Below, one piece after another: positions 61,817 to 64,000 of a DNA stretch of 64,000 nt; positions within the stretch are counted from its first letter, which is position 1, and every line of letters starts with the position of its first letter. Source of the stretch: a bacterium. GTDB lineage: Bacteria > SM23-81 > DAOVCL01. The DNA lies in assembly GCA_029932675.1 (NCBI GenBank), contig JAOZPP010000005.1:13235-77234 (forward strand), written 5' to 3'. Both the position numbers and the translations under genes were made by a program. Under the pieces are notes generated by a model. It had not been told where the DNA came from. It did no database searches and saw nothing but the letters and a program-made list of their open reading frames with translations.

Positions 61817-64000
61817 TTACATCATATCTTGCGGGTCAACATCAACAGATATTTTAACCCCGCGCTGAGGGTAATGGACCGCTGGGAGGACAACTTCTCG
61901 CAGATATTTTTTCGCCTCCCTTTCATCTTTGCTCTTCAGGAGCAACCTCCACCTAAACTCGTTCCTTAACTTATAGAGAGGGGCAGGAGCAGGTCCCAGG
62001 ATAGTATATGCTACTCCCCTCTCCTCTTCCCTTAATATAGCGGCCAATTCCTCTGCCTTTCTTTGCACTAAGGTTTCATCCTTTCCCCTGATCAGGAAGG
62101 AGATCAGGTGGGTGAAGGGGGGATAGGAGAGCTCTTTCCTCAGTTGGAACTCCTTTTGGTAGAAGCCGGTGTAGTCATATTGGGCGGCTAACCTAATGGG
62201 AGGGCTCTCCGGGGAGGATGTCTGCACTACCACCAGGCCGGGAGAAGGACCCCTTCCCGCACGGCCAGCTACCTGAGTGAGGAGCTGGAAGGTGCGCTCA
62301 TTGGCCCGGAAGTCTGGCAGATGAAGGGAGGTATCGGCAGAGATCACCCCCACCAGGGTTACCTGGGGGAAGTGAAGCCCCTTGGCCACCATCTGAGTTC
62401 CCAAGAGTATTTGGGCCTCTCCTCTGCGGAAGGATTCATAGATCTGGCGATGGGTCCCCTTCCGCGAGGTGGTATCTGTGTCCATCCTCAGGGTGGTATA
62501 ATTGGGAAAAAGCCTTTTTACCTCTGCTTCCACCTTCTGCGTCCCCAAACCCCGGTAGATGATCCTGTGTCCCCCGCACTGCGGACAGTGGGCTGGTGCT
62601 TCCTCCCCATATCCACAGTAATGGCAGAGAAGGCTATGGCTCTGGAGGTGGAAGGTTAGGGTTAGGCTACATCGAGGACATTTAGCCACAAAGCCGCACT
62701 CTTCACATTTTATACAGGTGGAAAAGCCCCTTCTATTCAAGAATAGGATCACCTGATGGCCCTCCCTCAGCCTCTTGGCCATCTCCTCCTGCAGGGTCAG
62801 GGAGAATACCCCCCAGTTTCCCCTCTCCCTTTCCGTCCGCATATCCACGATGGTCACAGGGGGAAGGGGTGTCTTCCCCACCCTTTGAGGGAGCCTGAGG
62901 AGCTTGTATTTACCGATCTGGCAGTTGTGCAGGCTTTCTATGGAGGGGGTAGCGGAACCGAGGATGACTACTGCTCGATTAAGTTTGGCCCTGACCACTG
63001 CCAGATCCCGGGCATTATACCGCGGGGCAGGATCTTTCTGCTTATAAGAAGGGGAATGCTCCTCATCGACGATGATCAGACCCAACTTCCTCAAGGGGGC
63101 AAATATGGCCGACCTAGCCCCGATGACGACAGCGTGTTTTCCTTCCCTAATCTTCCTCCAACTATCATACCTCTCCCCGGAGGAGAGATAGGAGTGGAGG
63201 ATAGTTACCTTTGATCCCAGGGATGAGCGAAATTTGGCTACCATCTGGGGGGTGAGGGAGACCTCGGGGAGGAGAAGGAGGACACCCATCCCCATCTCCA
63301 CTACTGTTTTTGCTGCTCGGATGTAGATTTCGGTCTTCCCAGAGGAGGAGACCCCATAGAGGAGAAAGGCCTTATATTCTTTCTTCTTGAGGGAGGCAGT
63401 GATTTGGGATAGGGCCTTGTCCTGGGTTGGGGTGAGGGGATAGAGGGGGGGAGGGGAGGGAAGGAGATCTGCGTAGGGGTCCCTTAATCTCTCCAGGGGA
63501 TAGATCTTAATTAGCCCCTTCTGGGCCAGGGAGGCAATTACTGAGTTGCTTACCCCATATTTCTTCCTGAGATGGGATCTAAGGATGGGGGAGGGGGAGT
63601 CTAAGAGGATCTCCAAACAGCGGGCTTGTTGGGGGGCCCTCCTGCGGAGCTCTTGAGGGACTTCCTTCACCTTGGGGGAAAGATATGTGGCCAGGAGGGG
63701 CCTCACCTTAGGAGGGTTGATCTTCTCCGTTATCTCCACAATCCCCTTTTGGGAAAGCTTCGCCAAGGCCGCGGTTAACCCCTTTTGGCCAACCCTTTTG
63801 GATAACGCCCTTAGGGTGAGTTGCCCCCTTTTGAGCTCCGCACAGATCTTGGTGGAGAAGGGATCGAGGGAGTCTAAATCAGCTTCCGGCCTTAGGCTTA
63901 TCACCCTCCTCCCCTGGACATTGATCCCCCCCGGAAGGCAGGCCCTAAGGACCTCCCCCCAGCTACTCAGGTAATATTGGCTTATCCATTGGGTGAACCT
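61817..64000 (-). CDS. priA: Primosomal protein N' (replication-restart helicase PriA), 5' end beyond the window
   Basis: Partial: 727 codons are visible. The frame stays open to the right edge with recognisable PriA sequence ('SSWGEVLRACLPGGINVQGR') before an internal GTG at 63904 that could be mistaken for the start. Helicase motifs: 'LLYGVSSSGKTEIYIRAAKT' (Walker A), 'LIIVDEEHSPSYKQKDPAPR' (DEEH) and 'RAGRG'-type motif VI 'LTQVAGRAGRGPSPGLVVVQ'. Between them four CxxC pairs bind zinc ('CIKCEECGFVAKCPRC', 'CHYCGYGEEAPAHCPQC'). Confidence 0.97.
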   Translation of the reverse strand, partial: RFTQWISQYYLSSWGEVLRACLPGGINVQGRRVISLRPEADLDSLDPFSTKICAELKRGQLTLRALSKRVGQKGLTAALAKLSQKGIVEITEKINPPKVRPLLATYLSPKVKEVPQELRRRAPQQARCLEILLDSPSPILRSHLRKKYGVSNSVIASLAQKGLIKIYPLERLRDPYADLLPSPPPLYPLTPTQDKALSQITASLKKKEYKAFLLYGVSSSGKTEIYIRAAKTVVEMGMGVLLLLPEVSLTPQMVAKFRSSLGSKVTILHSYLSSGERYDSWRKIREGKHAVVIGARSAIFAPLRKLGLIIVDEEHSPSYKQKDPAPRYNARDLAVVRAKLNRAVVILGSATPSIESLHNCQIGKYKLLRLPQRVGKTPLPPVTIVDMRTERERGNWGVFSLTLQEEMAKRLREGHQVILFLNRRGFSTCIKCEECGFVAKCPRCSLTLTFHLQSHSLLCHYCGYGEEAPAHCPQCGGHRIIYRGLGTQKVEAEVKRLFPNYTTLRMDTDTTSRKGTHRQIYESFRRGEAQILLGTQMVAKGLHFPQVTLVGVISADTSLHLPDFRANERTFQLLTQVAGRAGRGPSPGLVVVQTSSPESPPIRLAAQYDYTGFYQKEFQLRKELSYPPFTHLISFLIRGKDETLVQRKAEELAAILREEERGVAYTILGPAPAPLYKLRNEFRWRLLLKSKDEREAKKYLREVVLPAVHYPQRGVKISVDVDPQDMM

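Noticed and set aside
63904-63906. GTG as the start of priA
   Set aside because: PriA-like sequence continues in frame upstream to the window edge, so the gene is cut by the window and this GTG is internal.

Overview
The window comes from a Gram-negative, flagellated bacterium with an outer membrane. The evidence is TonB-dependent receptors, a TonB/ExbB/ExbD energiser, TolC-type efflux and a PorV-like outer-membrane protein. Several large exported proteins end in a C-terminal sorting domain of the 'QNYPNPFNP...VYNxLGQxV.TLVD...SGxYxYxL' type. That combination points to the FCB group or a neighbouring candidate phylum (KSB1, Latescibacterota, Zixibacterota or WOR-3-like). The sequence alone does not fix the phylum. 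No tRNA, rRNA or CRISPR array was seen.

Layout. (1) 0.1-7.5 kb, minus strand: a cobalamin-controlled surface operon. A sigma70-type promoter (7482-7509), a cobalamin riboswitch (about 7258-7455) and an intrinsic terminator (7172-7206) precede a secreted surface protein, a YncE-like beta-propeller, a BtuB-like TonB-dependent receptor and a second YncE-like propeller. This resembles the BtuB/BtuG vitamin B12 capture system of Bacteroides, but with secretion-sorting tails instead of lipid anchors. (2) 7.75-36.0 kb, plus strand: one long, tightly packed flagellar locus: flgC, fliE, fliF, fliG, fliH, fliI, fliJ, a MotE-like gene, fliK, flgD, a small flagellar-operon gene, flgE, a beta-propeller lipoprotein, flbD, motA, motB, fliL, fliM, fliN, fliO, fliP, fliQ, fliR, flhB, flhA, flhF, flhG, a small membrane protein, fliA, a small charged protein, a second FliK-like protein and a DUF342 protein. 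It ends at a strong terminator (36147-36179). flgB is not in its usual place before flgC. (3) 36.2-36.8 kb: a decayed insertion sequence with terminal inverted repeats and an exact 8-bp target duplication, followed by a strong promoter. (4) 36.8-46.85 kb, plus: an AT-richer cluster of a large TonB-dependent receptor, a giant exported FN3-type protein, a PorV/PorQ-like barrel and a secreted protein with a sorting domain, closed by a bidirectional terminator. (5) 46.9-52.3 kb, minus: housekeeping genes (DUF362 ferredoxin-like protein, CDP-alcohol phosphatidyltransferase, recN, NAD kinase, a metallo-beta-lactamase-fold nuclease-like protein). (6) 52.5-59.2 kb, minus: a MacAB-TolC-like efflux operon with two MacB-type permeases and a leading Yip1-like membrane protein. 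(7) 59.4-61.65 kb, minus: exbB-exbD-exbD-tonB with a near-consensus promoter and a terminator. (8) 61.8-64.0 kb, minus: priA, running off the right edge.

The parts fit together. The TonB/ExbBD operon can energise both TonB-dependent receptors in the window. The PorV-like protein and the sorting domains imply a type IX-like export route encoded elsewhere. The flagellar locus supplies the basal body, export gate, hook, stator, switch and flagellar sigma factor; filament and rod genes must lie elsewhere. The non-coding sequence holds several families of dispersed hairpin repeats, and heptamer-based repeats have expanded inside the coding sequence of two sorting domains.
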